Part shown: positions 56,401 through 63,641 of the stretch, one piece after another
Position numbering within the stretch: the stretch's first letter is position 1
Layout of the letters: each line of letters opens with the position of its first letter
NCBI RefSeq assembly: GCF_001999725.1
Contig: NZ_MDDP01000010.1
Location: forward strand, 372,001 to 436,000
Source of the DNA: Cellulophaga omnivescoria
Lineage (GTDB): Bacteria > Bacteroidota > Bacteroidia > Flavobacteriales > Flavobacteriaceae
DNA: 64,000 nucleotides
Direction of reading: 5' to 3'
Notes under the pieces: model-generated
What the model was told of the DNA's origin: nothing
Seen by the model: the letters and a program-made list of their open reading frames with translations, nothing else
Databases searched by the model: none
Translations under genes and position numbers: made by a program

Positions 56401-57602
56401 GGTTTGTTTTTGGTAGTCAAGAAGATATACGTTATGATGCGGCAAAAAGAGGTTGGTTAACAACATTTTCAGACTTTAACGAGCAGTTTGTTCAAGAGAC
56501 AAACAGGCAGTTAGATATTACTGCTGTAGCGGAGCCAATAAGAGATTTAACTATAGATATAACGGCAAATAGAAATTTATCTGAGCGTTATCAAGAAAAT
56601 TTCTCAGTAGCTTTTGAAAATGGAGAATATGAATATCAAAACCTATTAGGTAACAACTATGGTAATTTTGGTATATCTACAATAATGATAAAAACAGCCT
56701 TTGCAAAAAGCGATGAGTTTGAGTCAGCAACTTTTGATCAGTTTAAAGAGAACAGGTTAGTTATAGCTAATCGTTTGGCGGGTAATACTGGGGCAAGAGA
56801 TGCAGAAGGTTACCCAGAGCGTTACGGTAAAACTAGTCAGGATGTATTGTTGCCTGCATTTGTAGCTGCATATACAGGTCAAGACGCTTCAAAAGTTAAA
56901 TTAGGAGCATTTAGAAACTTTCCTATTCCTAACTGGAGATTAAAATATACTGGTTTAATGCGTATAAATTGGTTTAAAGAAAAATTTAAGCGTTTCTCTA
57001 TTAGTCACGGTTATAGAGCCTCATATAATATCAATTCTTTTCAAACTAATTTAGAAAGAGAAAACACAACAATAGATCCAGAAACTCAAGATTTCTTACC
57101 AGAGAATATTATGGCAAATGTTGTGTTAACAGACCAGTTTAATCCCTTAGTACGTTTAGATTTTGAAATGAAAAACTCTATGAGTGTTGTTGCAGAATTA
57201 CAAACAATGAGAGCCTTAACAATGAGTTTTGATAATAATTTACTAACAGAATTAAATAGTAATGACTATACAGTTGGTCTAGGTTACAGGTTTAAAGATG
57301 TAAATTTTGTTACCAATATAGGTGGTGATAAAGTGCGTTTTAAAGGAGATTTAAACTTAAAGTTAGATGCTACTTTAAAAGACAATATTACTATAATTAG
57401 AAACCTGGAGTTAAATAACAACCAAATTACATCTGGGCAAAATGTATTTTCATTAAAATTTGGTGCAGATTATGCGTTAAGTAAATCGCTAGAGGTCGCT
57501 TTCTTTTATGATCATTCATTCTCTAAATTTGCGGTTTCAACTGCTTTCCCACAAACAACAATAAATACAGGTTTTACATTTAAGTACAACTTTGGTAACT
57601 AA
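50478..57602 (+). CDS. sprA: SprA, type IX secretion outer-membrane translocon / gliding protein
   Basis: SprA forms the giant outer-membrane pore of the type IX secretion system and is needed for gliding in Flavobacteriia. The 2374-residue product begins at TTG 50478. No in-frame ATG precedes the signal peptide (LLIICVLFIGAPTFAYAQ), so the TTG is needed to keep it. SprA-typical features are the YFxLARKEGMKNYFKEKADAF segment near residue 95, NTEATFDFQNLVKLDYT, the GYISLSQRLSNDEVLAVAF stretch near 460, RGSVRVTAGGRQLQEG near 720, and a long strand-rich barrel. It starts 5 nt after ruvA. Other T9SS genes are not in the window. Confidence 0.95.
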   Translation: MKTGAKKNLSPLYRLLIICVLFIGAPTFAYAQDGEEQEQEQDSTKTGVALGKINLPNPNSIVSKYTYDPNLDKYVYSEKVGEFNISYPIYLTPDEYFELARKEGMKNYFKEKADAFSGKKAGSEEARKNLLPNFYVNNNFFQSIFGGNTIEVIPTGSVAMDLGVIWQKNDNPSLSPRQRTNTSFDFDQQIQLSMLGKIGERLQVSADYNTEATFDFQNLVKLDYTPTEDDIIQKIEVGNISMPLNSSLITGAQSLFGVKTQLQFGKTLVTAVLSEQRSQNNTVVAQGGGTVEEFSFSALDYDEDKHFFLAQYFRDNYDGALENYPYIRSQVQITRLEVWVTNRRQETLNVRNVVAIQDLGESNTDQTRIGKSGGAPAGFFNASAAGNLPLNNANDYDPALIGNGGALTSQVRDIATVQAGFNVPGYTVNQGFDYTILENARKLDIGKGEYTFHPQLGYISLSQRLSNDEVLAVAFQYTYQGNVYQVGEFANGGLEATSVSAGATPVVENNTLVLKLLKSNITAVQDPIWDLMMKNIYNTGAYQLSQEDFKLNILYTDPTPRNYITPVAEGAGSGWPTTPKPLQERILLDVFNLDRLNAYNDVQSGGDGFFDYVEGLTIDSQNGNIIFTKVEPFGEYIFEKLGGGVYDVDNDQGYNDNQKKYVYRNMYSRTKSAALEDADKNKFIIKGKYKSQGINGIPIGAFNVPRGSVRVTAGGRQLQEGIDYTVNYSAGTVQILDPSLEASNTPINISVENNAVFGQQTRRFTGVNVEHQFNEKFVLGGTFLNLNERPLTQKSSYGVEPVNNTMFGLNGNFSTEIPFLTRLVNKLPNIDTDVPSNLSVRGEVAFLKPNSPKNANFEGETTTYVDDFEGAQSLIDIRSSLGWYLASTPLEFADPSGQLYGSSPDDTENLRNGFGRAKMAWYSIDRLFYSNQRPSGINDNDISLNATRRIFIDEVFPKVEIAQGQSTTQGTLDLAYYPNLKGPYNNNADFNTTNPEDKWAGIMRPMSSTNFEQANVEFVQFWVLDPYVDGETTSSGELVFNIGNISEDILKDGKKQYENGLPGISSNDLVSETSWGKVPATQSLVYAFDAEENNRTLQDLGYDGLSDADETSIFTNNPANDPALDNYEYYLNKEGSILERYINYNNPQGNSPVQVTNTNRGSTTLPDVEDIDRDLTMNTVNSYYEYRIPIKPNTTINDKYVTDIKEGQTPTLPNGTVLNRRWIQYKIPLSDFTDAIGGITDFRSISFMRMYLTGFSDDVVMRFATLDLVRGDWRTYTKSLEPDVDNNPDDDGTFVDVATVNIEENNTRSPIIYDLPPGLRREQLNNNNTIVQQNEQSLSFKIENLESQDSRGVFKNINIDIRQYERLKMFIHAEEILESDFPDGERPLVGFLRIGTDFSENFYQIEVPLEFTAHGESDREKIWPEDNEILIELSDLNKIKSYGIAGQTLNQINYYEIIDGEVVPVGEFDAREPGVMRIGLRGNPSLGSIRSMMVGVKNTSDAAARGEVWFNELRLAGLDSNGGWAAIGAVDLNLADFADVSVTGSKSTSGFGGIDQMPNERAREDAMSYDAVTNINLGQLLPKKLGIQLPFNYGISEQLITPEFDPVYDDLKLEDRIAAAQTPEDAKAIEEQAEDYTKRTSINFIGVRKNRGEEADANFYDIENFTFNYSYNEVNHRDFEIAKLKDQNVVAGLTYAHNFEPVEVAPFAKKDSLFTGKYLKWLKDINLNLLPTSIAVNSNINRQFNQQRFRDVVEPGVDALALPELQQRNYMFNWQYNINYNLTKSLRFNISASNNNIIRNYYKDDTGVDIDDQLNIWDGFFDIGEPNRHAQQFELNYDIPFSKIPALDFINAQYVYTSNFDWQRGGDALKEVAGEDINRIQNASTHTIAANLTMQKLYDMIGLKKSKGKTQLTTTRQDKAGNTPKAKKGGFGKIATDLVTMVKRVNFNYTETRGKQLPGYTNSIGFVGTTKPSLGFVFGSQEDIRYDAAKRGWLTTFSDFNEQFVQETNRQLDITAVAEPIRDLTIDITANRNLSERYQENFSVAFENGEYEYQNLLGNNYGNFGISTIMIKTAFAKSDEFESATFDQFKENRLVIANRLAGNTGARDAEGYPERYGKTSQDVLLPAFVAAYTGQDASKVKLGAFRNFPIPNWRLKYTGLMRINWFKEKFKRFSISHGYRASYNINSFQTNLERENTTIDPETQDFLPENIMANVVLTDQFNPLVRLDFEMKNSMSVVAELQTMRALTMSFDNNLLTELNSNDYTVGLGYRFKDVNFVTNIGGDKVRFKGDLNLKLDATLKDNITIIRNLELNNNQITSGQNVFSLKFGADYALSKSLEVAFFYDHSFSKFAVSTAFPQTTINTGFTFKYNFGN

Positions 57603-57715
57603 ATTAACTGTATCACTTAAAACGGTTTAGTTGATAATTACGGTAGACTTGTTTTAAATAATAAGTTTCTTATGATTTTTCAAATTAAATAATTTTCAAA
57701 TCATTATTTATCTGT

Positions 57716-57723
57716 TACATTTG
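57716..57723 (+). promoter_or_regulatory. -7 promoter box for gcvH
   Basis: TACATTTG matches TAnnTTTG, 25 nt before the gcvH ATG at 57749. A TTTT sits at the -33 distance, so the upstream box is weak. Confidence 0.55.
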
Positions 57724-57748
57724 CTGCACTAATTTAAATTATACTAAA

Positions 57749-58129
57749 ATGAACATACCATCAGAATTAAAGTACACTAAGGATCATGAGTGGGTTAAAA
57801 TAGATGGCGACATAGCTACTGTAGGAATTACAGATTTTGCTCAAGGAGAACTAGGAGACATTGTTTATGTTGAGGTAGAAACGCTAGATGAAACCTTAGA
57901 TAAAGATGAGGTTTTTGGTACCGTGGAGGCTGTTAAAACGGTTTCAGATTTATTTTTACCATTATCAGGAGAAATAATAGAGTTTAATGAGTCTTTAGAA
58001 GACGAACCAGAAAAAGTGAATTCAGATCCTTATGGAGATGGTTGGATGATTAAAATTAAAATAAGTGATGCTTCTGAGGCAGAAAACTTAATGTCTGATG
58101 CTGATTATAAAGATTTAATTGGTGGTTAA
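57749..58129 (+). CDS. gcvH: Glycine cleavage system protein H
   Basis: GcvH shuttles the aminomethyl group of glycine on its lipoyl arm. The 126-residue protein begins [19 protein letters not shown] and has [29 protein letters not shown], in which the Lys of EAVKTVSD is the lipoylation site, then [15 protein letters not shown]. Length is typical. Its stop codon region overlaps the start of the VanZ-like gene by 8-11 nt; no other gcv gene is in the window. Confidence 0.97.
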   Translation: MNIPSELKYTKDHEWVKIDGDIATVGITDFAQGELGDIVYVEVETLDETLDKDEVFGTVEAVKTVSDLFLPLSGEIIEFNESLEDEPEKVNSDPYGDGWMIKIKISDASEAENLMSDADYKDLIGG

Positions 58130-58514
58130 AAAGCCAATTTATACCATATTGTTTATAAGCTGGGTAGTGTTCATTACATTACTCAGCTTATTTTCTTTTA
58201 GTAATACAGATTTGCCGTCGGTAAAAATACCATATATAGACAAGTTGGTACATTTTACTTTTTACGGTATAGCAACATTACTTGGTGTGCTGTCTTTAAA
58301 AGAACATTTTACTTTAAAAAAAGTTAAAACGGTAATTGTTTGGTATTTAGTAGTTGTTTTAGTTGGCTATGGCATAATTATTGAGATATTGCAAGATACA
58401 ATCACCGTTACTAGAAGTGCAGAATTTTTAGATTTTGTCGCCAATACAATTGGTGTTTTTATAGGCTTATTTATAGCCAAACAACTTTTTTTAAAAGAAA
58501 GAATATTAAAATGA
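58122..58514 (+). CDS. VanZ-like membrane protein
   Basis: This small membrane protein has about four hydrophobic helices (roughly residues 5-23, 34-52, 65-88 and 100-122). Family-like segments are [24 protein letters not shown] and the [24 protein letters not shown] motif with the DxxxNxxG pattern typical of VanZ-like proteins. Function is unknown in most cases; some relatives affect teicoplanin resistance. I start it at GTG 58122; TTG 58119 is also in frame. Both overlap the gcvH 3' end, so coupled translation is likely. Family call is good, role unknown. Confidence 0.85.
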   Translation: MVKKPIYTILFISWVVFITLLSLFSFSNTDLPSVKIPYIDKLVHFTFYGIATLLGVLSLKEHFTLKKVKTVIVWYLVVVLVGYGIIIEILQDTITVTRSAEFLDFVANTIGVFIGLFIAKQLFLKERILK

Positions 58515-58575
58515 AAAAATTAATTGCTTAATTAGATAATATTTATTTAAATTAGCGAACACTAAATTAAAACCT

Positions 58576-59298
58576 ATGGAACCAAAGAAAAATCCACAAG
58601 CTGACTTAACAAAAAACAGCGGTCTTTATTTTGCAATAGGACTTGCTCTTGTTATGTTTATAGTTTGGCGTGCATTAGAGTACAAAAAATACGATGAAGA
58701 TAATACATATGACATTACTCAGAATGTTGATGATATGTTAGATGAAGAAGTTCCAATGACAGAACAAATTAAAACACCACCACCTCCACCGCCACCACCA
58801 GCAGCGCCAGAAGAAATTGCCGTTGTAGAAGATGATGTTGAGGTTGAGGAATCTGTTATTCAAGATACTGAATCTGATGAGGAAGAAGAGGTAATGGACG
58901 TTGAGGACGTTGTAGAAGAAGAAGTAGAAGTAGATGTAGATGTACCTTTTTCTGTAATTGAAGATGTACCAATTTTTCCAGGATGTGAAAAAGAAAAGAA
59001 AAAAGGAGCAAAAGCTTTAAGAGATTGTTTTAATGAGAAAATGAACAAGCACATTAGAAAGCATTTCCAATATCCAGAAATTGCTCAAGAAATGGGTATT
59101 CAAGGTAGAGTAAGTGTTCGTTTTGTTATTCAGAAAGACGGGTCTATTGGGCAAGTGCAAATGCGTGGTCCAGACAAAAACTTAGAAAAAGAAGCTGCCA
59201 GAATTATTGGTAAACTTCCTAAGATGACTCCTGGTAAGCAAAGAGGTAGAGCTGTACGTGTTCCATTTAGTTTACCTATTACTTTTAGATTGCAATAG
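58576..59298 (+). CDS. Energy transducer TonB (paralogue 1)
   Basis: TonB links the inner-membrane proton motive force to outer-membrane transporters. The 240-residue protein has a membrane helix (about 15-31), the run of eight prolines at residues 68-75, an acidic spacer (about 79-118), and the TonB C-terminal domain preceded by VPIFPGCEKEKKKGA. The core is YPEIAQEMGIQGRVSVRFVI, VQMRGPDKNLEKEAARIIGK and MTPGKQRGRAV, ending VPFSLPITFRLQ. The Cys pair (PGCE and RDCF) is shared with the second paralogue. No exbB/exbD or TonB-dependent receptor lies next to it. It is followed by two stacked terminators. Confidence 0.9.
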   Translation: MEPKKNPQADLTKNSGLYFAIGLALVMFIVWRALEYKKYDEDNTYDITQNVDDMLDEEVPMTEQIKTPPPPPPPPAAPEEIAVVEDDVEVEESVIQDTESDEEEEVMDVEDVVEEEVEVDVDVPFSVIEDVPIFPGCEKEKKKGAKALRDCFNEKMNKHIRKHFQYPEIAQEMGIQGRVSVRFVIQKDGSIGQVQMRGPDKNLEKEAARIIGKLPKMTPGKQRGRAVRVPFSLPITFRLQ

Positions 59299-59321
59299 GC
59301 AGTACAAGCTTTAAATTATAC

Positions 59322-59360
59322 AAAAAAATCCGAACTTAGACTGGTTCGGATTTTTTTATA
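59322..59360 (+). terminator. Terminator after tonB paralogue 1
   Basis: A 14-bp perfect stem (59322-59335 with 59344-59357) with the TCCGAAC core and seven Ts at the end. Confidence 0.92.
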
Positions 59361-59380
59361 CGTGTGAATGTAAAAAATTA

Positions 59381-59408
59381 AACCCCAAGCACTTGCTTGG
59401 GGTTTTTT
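59381..59408 (+). terminator. Second terminator, upstream of tonB paralogue 2
   Basis: A 10-bp stem (59381-59390 with 59395-59404), loop ACTT, followed by a T run. It comes 24 nt after the previous terminator, so two stand in series. Confidence 0.9.
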
Positions 59409-59458
59409 GGTATACTATTTGTGTTTTAACATAATTGTAACAAATAAAAAATAGTATT

Positions 59459-60259
59459 ATGAAAACAAACACAGAAAATTCTGTTGGTTTCCACGGCAAT
59501 GGAAACAACAGAGCGTCTACCAATGCAACTCCAAAAAAGAGTAAGCACGATGCAAATTTACGAAAAAACAGCTTCTTAAACTTTCAAATTGGCTTAGTTG
59601 TGGCAATGGGCTTGGTTTATTTGGCTTTAGAATCTTCTTATGCCTATGTAGAAGACAAAGAGGTTAGGCCAGCAGAGCTAGAAGCAGAGATGGTAGAGTA
59701 CCATCCAGATTTAGATAATTTTAAAGTAGAAGAAAATAAGCCAAAAGAAAAAGTTTTAGCAAAAGCTGTTGTAAACCCCGATAAAATTAAAATTGCTCCA
59801 GATGATGCAATTGAGGATTTTAATGACTTTATAGATGATACGGAGTCAGAACCAGAAGAGCCATTAGCGGTTAGCAGTATTGTAGAGCATAAAATTATTG
59901 AAGATCCAATAATTCCTTTAGATGTTGTGGAAGAGGTTCCAATATTTCCTGGTTGCGAAAAAGTTGCTAAAGAAAAAAGAAAAGAGTGTTTTAATGATAA
60001 AATGCAAAAGCACGTTAAACGATATTTTAGATATCCAAATGCAGCTATAGAATTGCGAGAGCAAGGTAGAGTAAGTGTAATGTTTAAAATTGGTACAGAT
60101 GGTGTGGTAAAAGATGTTCAAATGAAAGGCCCTTCTAAAATATTAGAAAAAGAAGCGCAACGCATTATTTCTAAGTTGCCACAAATGACTCCAGGTAAGC
60201 AAGGTAAAAACAACGTTGTAGTACCTTATTCAATACCAATTAACTTTAAATTAGAATAG
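59459..60259 (+). CDS. TonB-like energy transducer (paralogue 2)
   Basis: This 266-residue protein is a divergent copy of the preceding gene. It has a longer cytoplasmic N-terminus (about 40 residues), a membrane helix (about 41-58), a Lys/Glu-rich spacer without a proline run, and the C-terminal domain with VPIFPGCEKVAKEKRKECF. The core is YPNAAIELREQGRVSVMFKI, VQMKGPSKILEKEAQRIISK and MTPGKQGKNNVVVPYS, ending INFKLE. Loss of the Pro-rich stretch suggests a different periplasmic span or a partner-specific role, but this is inferred. It lies after two terminators, so it is probably transcribed separately. Confidence 0.85.
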   Translation: MKTNTENSVGFHGNGNNRASTNATPKKSKHDANLRKNSFLNFQIGLVVAMGLVYLALESSYAYVEDKEVRPAELEAEMVEYHPDLDNFKVEENKPKEKVLAKAVVNPDKIKIAPDDAIEDFNDFIDDTESEPEEPLAVSSIVEHKIIEDPIIPLDVVEEVPIFPGCEKVAKEKRKECFNDKMQKHVKRYFRYPNAAIELREQGRVSVMFKIGTDGVVKDVQMKGPSKILEKEAQRIISKLPQMTPGKQGKNNVVVPYSIPINFKLE

Positions 60260-60280
60260 TGTTAATTGTCTATCAATATT

Positions 60281-60313
60281 AGGTCTGCTTATGGTAAATA
60301 GGCAGGCCTTTTT
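60281..60313 (+). terminator. Terminator after tonB paralogue 2
   Basis: AGGTCTGCT (60281-60289) pairs with GGCAGGCCT (60301-60309) with two wobble pairs, followed by TTTTT. Confidence 0.75.
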
Positions 60314-60362
60314 ATTTGTTTTGGGTAAAAATTTTAACAAAAATATAAACCTTCATAATTGG

Positions 60363-60393
60363 TTGTAAAGAAATCATTTAGGTTATATCTTTG
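60363..60393 (+). promoter_or_regulatory. Promoter of the heme o synthase gene
   Basis: TATCTTTG (60386-60393), followed by CA, with TTG 20 nt upstream (60363-60365). It lies 19 nt before the ATG at 60413. Confidence 0.65.
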
Positions 60394-60412
60394 CAGTTCA
60401 TAAAAAATAAGA

Positions 60413-61312
60413 ATGAAAACTGCGGTTGGTACAGTAAAAGAAGCTACAGATGTTTCGGCATTTGCAGATTTTAAAGAAATAACAAAGGCAAGGCTAGCTG
60501 TAAGTGTAGTTTTTTCTTCAATAGCTGGTTATTTCTTAGGCGCAGATAAAATAGATTTTACAGTTCTATTACTTTTAGCTTTTGGCGGTTACTGTATGGT
60601 AGGCGCATCAAATGCATTTAATCAAATTATAGAAAAAGATTTAGATGCGTTAATGAACCGTACAAAAAACAGACCAATACCCTCTGGAAGAATGACGGTG
60701 ACTACTGCATCTGTAGTAGCTATAGCTATGACCATTGCTGGTATTGTTTCATTATATTTTGTAAATCCTAAAACGGCAATGTTTGGGGCAATATCTATAT
60801 TTTTATATACCTGCGTTTATACACCATTAAAAACTATTACTCCGTTAGCGGTTTTTGTAGGTGCTTTTCCTGGGGCTATACCTTTTATGCTTGGTTGGGT
60901 TGCAGCGACAAATGAATTTGGAATTGAGCCTGGAACTCTTTTTATGATTCAGTTTTTTTGGCAATTTCCTCATTTTTGGGCCTTGGGTTGGATGTTAGAT
61001 GAAGACTATAAAAAAGGAGGGTTTAAAATGCTTCCTACAGGTAAAAAAGATAAAGGAACAATTATTCAGATAATTATGTATACAGTTTGGATGATGCTAA
61101 TTTCTGTAGTGCCTGCTTTTGGTGTTACAGGAGCATTACAATTATCTGTAGTGGCAGCCGTAATTGTATTTATAATGGGTGGCGTAATGTTGTTTTTTGC
61201 TTTTCGTTTGTTTGATAATAGAGACAATGCATCTGCAAGAAAACTAATGTTAGCAAGTGTTACTTATATTACACTTATGCAAGTGGTATATGTGGTAGAT
61301 AAGTTTGTGTAA
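60413..61312 (+). CDS. cyoE: Protoheme IX farnesyltransferase (heme o synthase)
   Basis: This enzyme farnesylates heme b to give heme o, the precursor of heme a for the oxidase. The 299-residue membrane protein has about seven to eight helices and the prenyltransferase motifs: KARLAVSVVFSSIAGY, NAFNQIIEKDLDALMNRTKN (the metal-binding Asn/Asp motif) followed by RPIPSGRM, YTPLKTITPLAVFVGAFPGA, and QFPHFWALGWMLDEDYKKGGF. No signal peptide. It heads the second oxidase block, with subunit III genes following. A separate heme a synthase is not in the window. Confidence 0.95.
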   Translation: MKTAVGTVKEATDVSAFADFKEITKARLAVSVVFSSIAGYFLGADKIDFTVLLLLAFGGYCMVGASNAFNQIIEKDLDALMNRTKNRPIPSGRMTVTTASVVAIAMTIAGIVSLYFVNPKTAMFGAISIFLYTCVYTPLKTITPLAVFVGAFPGAIPFMLGWVAATNEFGIEPGTLFMIQFFWQFPHFWALGWMLDEDYKKGGFKMLPTGKKDKGTIIQIIMYTVWMMLISVVPAFGVTGALQLSVVAAVIVFIMGGVMLFFAFRLFDNRDNASARKLMLASVTYITLMQVVYVVDKFV

Positions 61313-61368
61313 TAAAATAGTAGTAGGCAACTATAATATTGCCTTATAAAATAAATAAGTTTTACTAA

Positions 61369-61950
61369 ATGGATTTAACTCATAAGTCAGAAAAACAAAA
61401 ATCAGACAATGCAAAAAAAATGATGCTTTGGTTTGGTATTGTTAGTTTAATTATGGCATTTGCAGGCTGGACAAGTGCTTACATTGTTAGTAGCTCTAGA
61501 GAAGATTGGTTAAAAGATTTTGATTTGCCATCTGCTTTTTTCTGGAGTACTTTAATTATTGTAGTAAGTAGTATTACATACTTTTTAGCTGTACAAGCAA
61601 CTAAAAAAGATAAAAAGTCACAAGCAACCATATATTTGTGGACTACTTTAGTGTTGGGTATAGCTTTTATTGTATTACAATTTGTTGGTTTTTCTCAGTT
61701 AATAGGGAATGGTTTTTACTTTACAGGGCCAACAAGTAGCATAACAATGTCTTATATATTTTTAATTGCTGTAGTACACGTTGCTCACGTAGTAGCCGGA
61801 CTTGTATCTTTAATAGTGGTTATTGTAAACCAAATGAGAGGTAAGTACTCATCTACAGAGGTTAATGGTTTAGAAATTGGAGCAACCTTTTGGCATTTCT
61901 TAGATTTGTTATGGGTTTATTTAATCTTGTTTTTCTATTTATATCGATAA
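61369..61950 (+). CDS. Cytochrome c oxidase subunit III (short form)
   Basis: This 193-residue protein has about five membrane helices and subunit III features: a helix with the MLWFGIVSLIMAFAGWTSAYIV segment, the VAHVVAGLVSLIVVIVNQ region, and ATFWHFLDLLWVYLILFFYLY, the typical subunit III end. It lies 57 nt after heme o synthase on the same transcript and 155 nt before the second, longer subunit III gene. Having two tandem subunit III genes in one oxidase locus is common in Bacteroidota. Family call is firm, the role relative to the long form unclear. Confidence 0.92.
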   Translation: MDLTHKSEKQKSDNAKKMMLWFGIVSLIMAFAGWTSAYIVSSSREDWLKDFDLPSAFFWSTLIIVVSSITYFLAVQATKKDKKSQATIYLWTTLVLGIAFIVLQFVGFSQLIGNGFYFTGPTSSITMSYIFLIAVVHVAHVVAGLVSLIVVIVNQMRGKYSSTEVNGLEIGATFWHFLDLLWVYLILFFYLYR

Positions 61951-61988
61951 TAAATAGAAATAAAGTTAATTTCAGTTAAAATTTGGTT

Positions 61989-62017
61989 TTTGTATAGCCG
62001 AAAAAAATGTAAATTTG
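61989..62017 (+). promoter_or_regulatory. Promoter of the long subunit III gene
   Basis: TTTG (61989-61992), 17 nt, TAAATTTG (62010-62017), then about 90 nt to the ATG. The two subunit III genes can thus be transcribed separately. Confidence 0.6.
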
Positions 62018-62110
62018 CGAAACTTAATTATGCTTAAGGTGTATTTAAGTGTTTTTTAAAAATAATAGAGCGTAGTTAAACGTTCTTAGTTTATAAATTT
62101 TAAATTGTAT

Positions 62111-63091
62111 ATGGATACTACGGTAACAACAGGTACAGCAGAAAGTGTTTGGAGCGGAGGAAGTAATAACAAACCTTTAGGCGCTAGCTATGGTAAAATG
62201 ATGATGTGGTTTTTCATCGTTTCAGATGCATTAACTTTTTCGGGCTTTATAGCTGCTTACGGATTTTCTAGATTTAAATTTGCAGATAGCTGGCCAATAG
62301 CGGATGAAGTGTTTACACACGTTCCTTTAGTTCACGGTAATTATCCTATGATTTATGTTGCTATAATGACATTTATTTTAATTATGTCTTCTGTAACTAT
62401 GGTATTAGCTGTAGATGCAGGTCATAAAATGAAAAAGAATAGTGTTATTTGGTATATGTTCTTTACCGTAATTGGAGGTATTATATTTTTAAGTTCACAA
62501 GCTTGGGAATGGGCTACCTTTATTAAAGGAGATTTTGGAGCTATTGAAACTAAAGGTGGTAGAATATTACAGTTTGTTAAAGCAGATACAGGCGAAAGAG
62601 CTGCCATTAGAGATTTTGCTACCCCTTTACATGAAAAAAGAATAGACCATGCAAATAATAAAGGTGTTTGGTTTTACGGAGAAAGTGCTTTGCCATCATA
62701 CTCGGTTAACGAGGTGGTAACTGGTTTTAAAGCAGATCCAAATATATTAGTGAGGGTAGAAAATATTAATGAGGACGGACATAAAATAGTATTGTCAAGA
62801 GAAGAATCTTTAAAAAGATTGGCCGGTTCTAAATACGTAGTAGAAGGAGCAAACCTAATACACAATGAATACGGAAGCAGATTGTTTGCAGATTTCTTTT
62901 TCTTTATTACTGGTTTTCACGGATTCCACGTATTTTCTGGAGTTGTACTAAATATCATTATTTTCTTTAACGTTATCATTGGCACTTATGAGCGTAGAGG
63001 ACATTATGAAATGGTAGAAAAAGTTGGTCTTTATTGGCACTTTGTAGATTTAGTATGGGTATTTGTATTTACTTTTTTCTACTTAGTATAA
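62111..63091 (+). CDS. Cytochrome c oxidase subunit III (long form with soluble insert)
   Basis: I start this gene at ATG 62111 (MDTTVTTGTAES, 326 residues); a TTG two codons earlier also lies in frame. The N-terminal helices include YGKMMMWFFIVSDALTFSGF and FILIMSSVTMVLAV; the C-terminal part has FADFFFFITGFHGFHVFSG and GLYWHFVDLVWVFVFTFFYL, both typical subunit III. Between them residues about 140-250 form a soluble insertion (KGDFGAIETKGGRILQFVKA to GANLIHNEYGSRL) not found in short forms. It is 42 nt before the subunit IV gene. Confidence 0.92.
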   Translation: MDTTVTTGTAESVWSGGSNNKPLGASYGKMMMWFFIVSDALTFSGFIAAYGFSRFKFADSWPIADEVFTHVPLVHGNYPMIYVAIMTFILIMSSVTMVLAVDAGHKMKKNSVIWYMFFTVIGGIIFLSSQAWEWATFIKGDFGAIETKGGRILQFVKADTGERAAIRDFATPLHEKRIDHANNKGVWFYGESALPSYSVNEVVTGFKADPNILVRVENINEDGHKIVLSREESLKRLAGSKYVVEGANLIHNEYGSRLFADFFFFITGFHGFHVFSGVVLNIIIFFNVIIGTYERRGHYEMVEKVGLYWHFVDLVWVFVFTFFYLV

Positions 63092-63133
63092 TATCATTAA
63101 AAAATTACATTACGTATAATAATATAGTATAAA

Positions 63134-63574
63134 ATGGCACACGAACATAAATTAGCGATTTTTAGAGGAAGATTAAAATTTAAAGATAATGTCCAAAAGA
63201 TTTGGGGTGTTTTAATTTTTTTATCTATTGTAACTCTAGTAGAGGTAATATTAGGTATTTATAAACCAGCAATTTTTATGAAACCATTAATATCTGCTTT
63301 TGAGCCAGGTATAATAGGTTCTACACTTAACTTTTTATTGTCTCCGTTTATCTATTTAAAGCCTTTAAACTTAATATTTATTGTACTTACAATAGTTAAG
63401 GCTTATTACATTGCATGGGATTTTATGCACTTGCGTGACGAGAAAAAAGGGTTAAGAAGATCTATAGTTTGGACACCAGTATTTTTAATTAGTTACTTAG
63501 TGTTTATACTACTTACAGAAGGTAGTTATATTTATGATGTGTACCATAGTGGTTTTATTAAGTGGAACTTCTAA
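63134..63574 (+). CDS. Cytochrome c oxidase subunit IV family protein
   Basis: The 146-residue protein has about four helices (29-47, 58-72, 78-96 and 112-131) and matches the small subunit IV-type protein of Bacteroidota oxidases, with VQKIWGVLIFLSIVTLVEVILGIY and YYIAWDFMHLRDEKKGLR. It starts with a His-containing N-terminus, MAHEHKLAIFRGRLK. It lies after the long subunit III and before a terminator. Family call is good, but proteins of this size are hard to identify by eye. Confidence 0.82.
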   Translation: MAHEHKLAIFRGRLKFKDNVQKIWGVLIFLSIVTLVEVILGIYKPAIFMKPLISAFEPGIIGSTLNFLLSPFIYLKPLNLIFIVLTIVKAYYIAWDFMHLRDEKKGLRRSIVWTPVFLISYLVFILLTEGSYIYDVYHSGFIKWNF

Positions 63575-63601
63575 CATTTAGCATCATTTAACAATATATA
63601 A

Positions 63602-63627
63602 AGGCGGTTTTTAGACCGTCTTTTTTT
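63602..63627 (+). terminator. Terminator after the oxidase subunit IV gene
   Basis: AGGCGGT (63602-63608) pairs with ACCGTCT (63615-63621, one G-T), followed by seven Ts. It overlaps the -7 box of the next gene. Confidence 0.8.
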
Positions 63628-63634
63628 ATTTTTG
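63627..63634 (+). promoter_or_regulatory. -7 promoter box for the last gene
   Basis: TATTTTTG ends 7 nt before the ATG at 63642. It begins on the last T of the preceding terminator, so terminator and promoter are fused. No -33 partner. Confidence 0.45.
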
Positions 63635-63641
63635 TACCATT

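Noticed and set aside
61313-61368. Separate small gene between heme o synthase and subunit III
   Set aside because: The 56-nt gap holds no open frame or structure; it is ordinary intergenic sequence.
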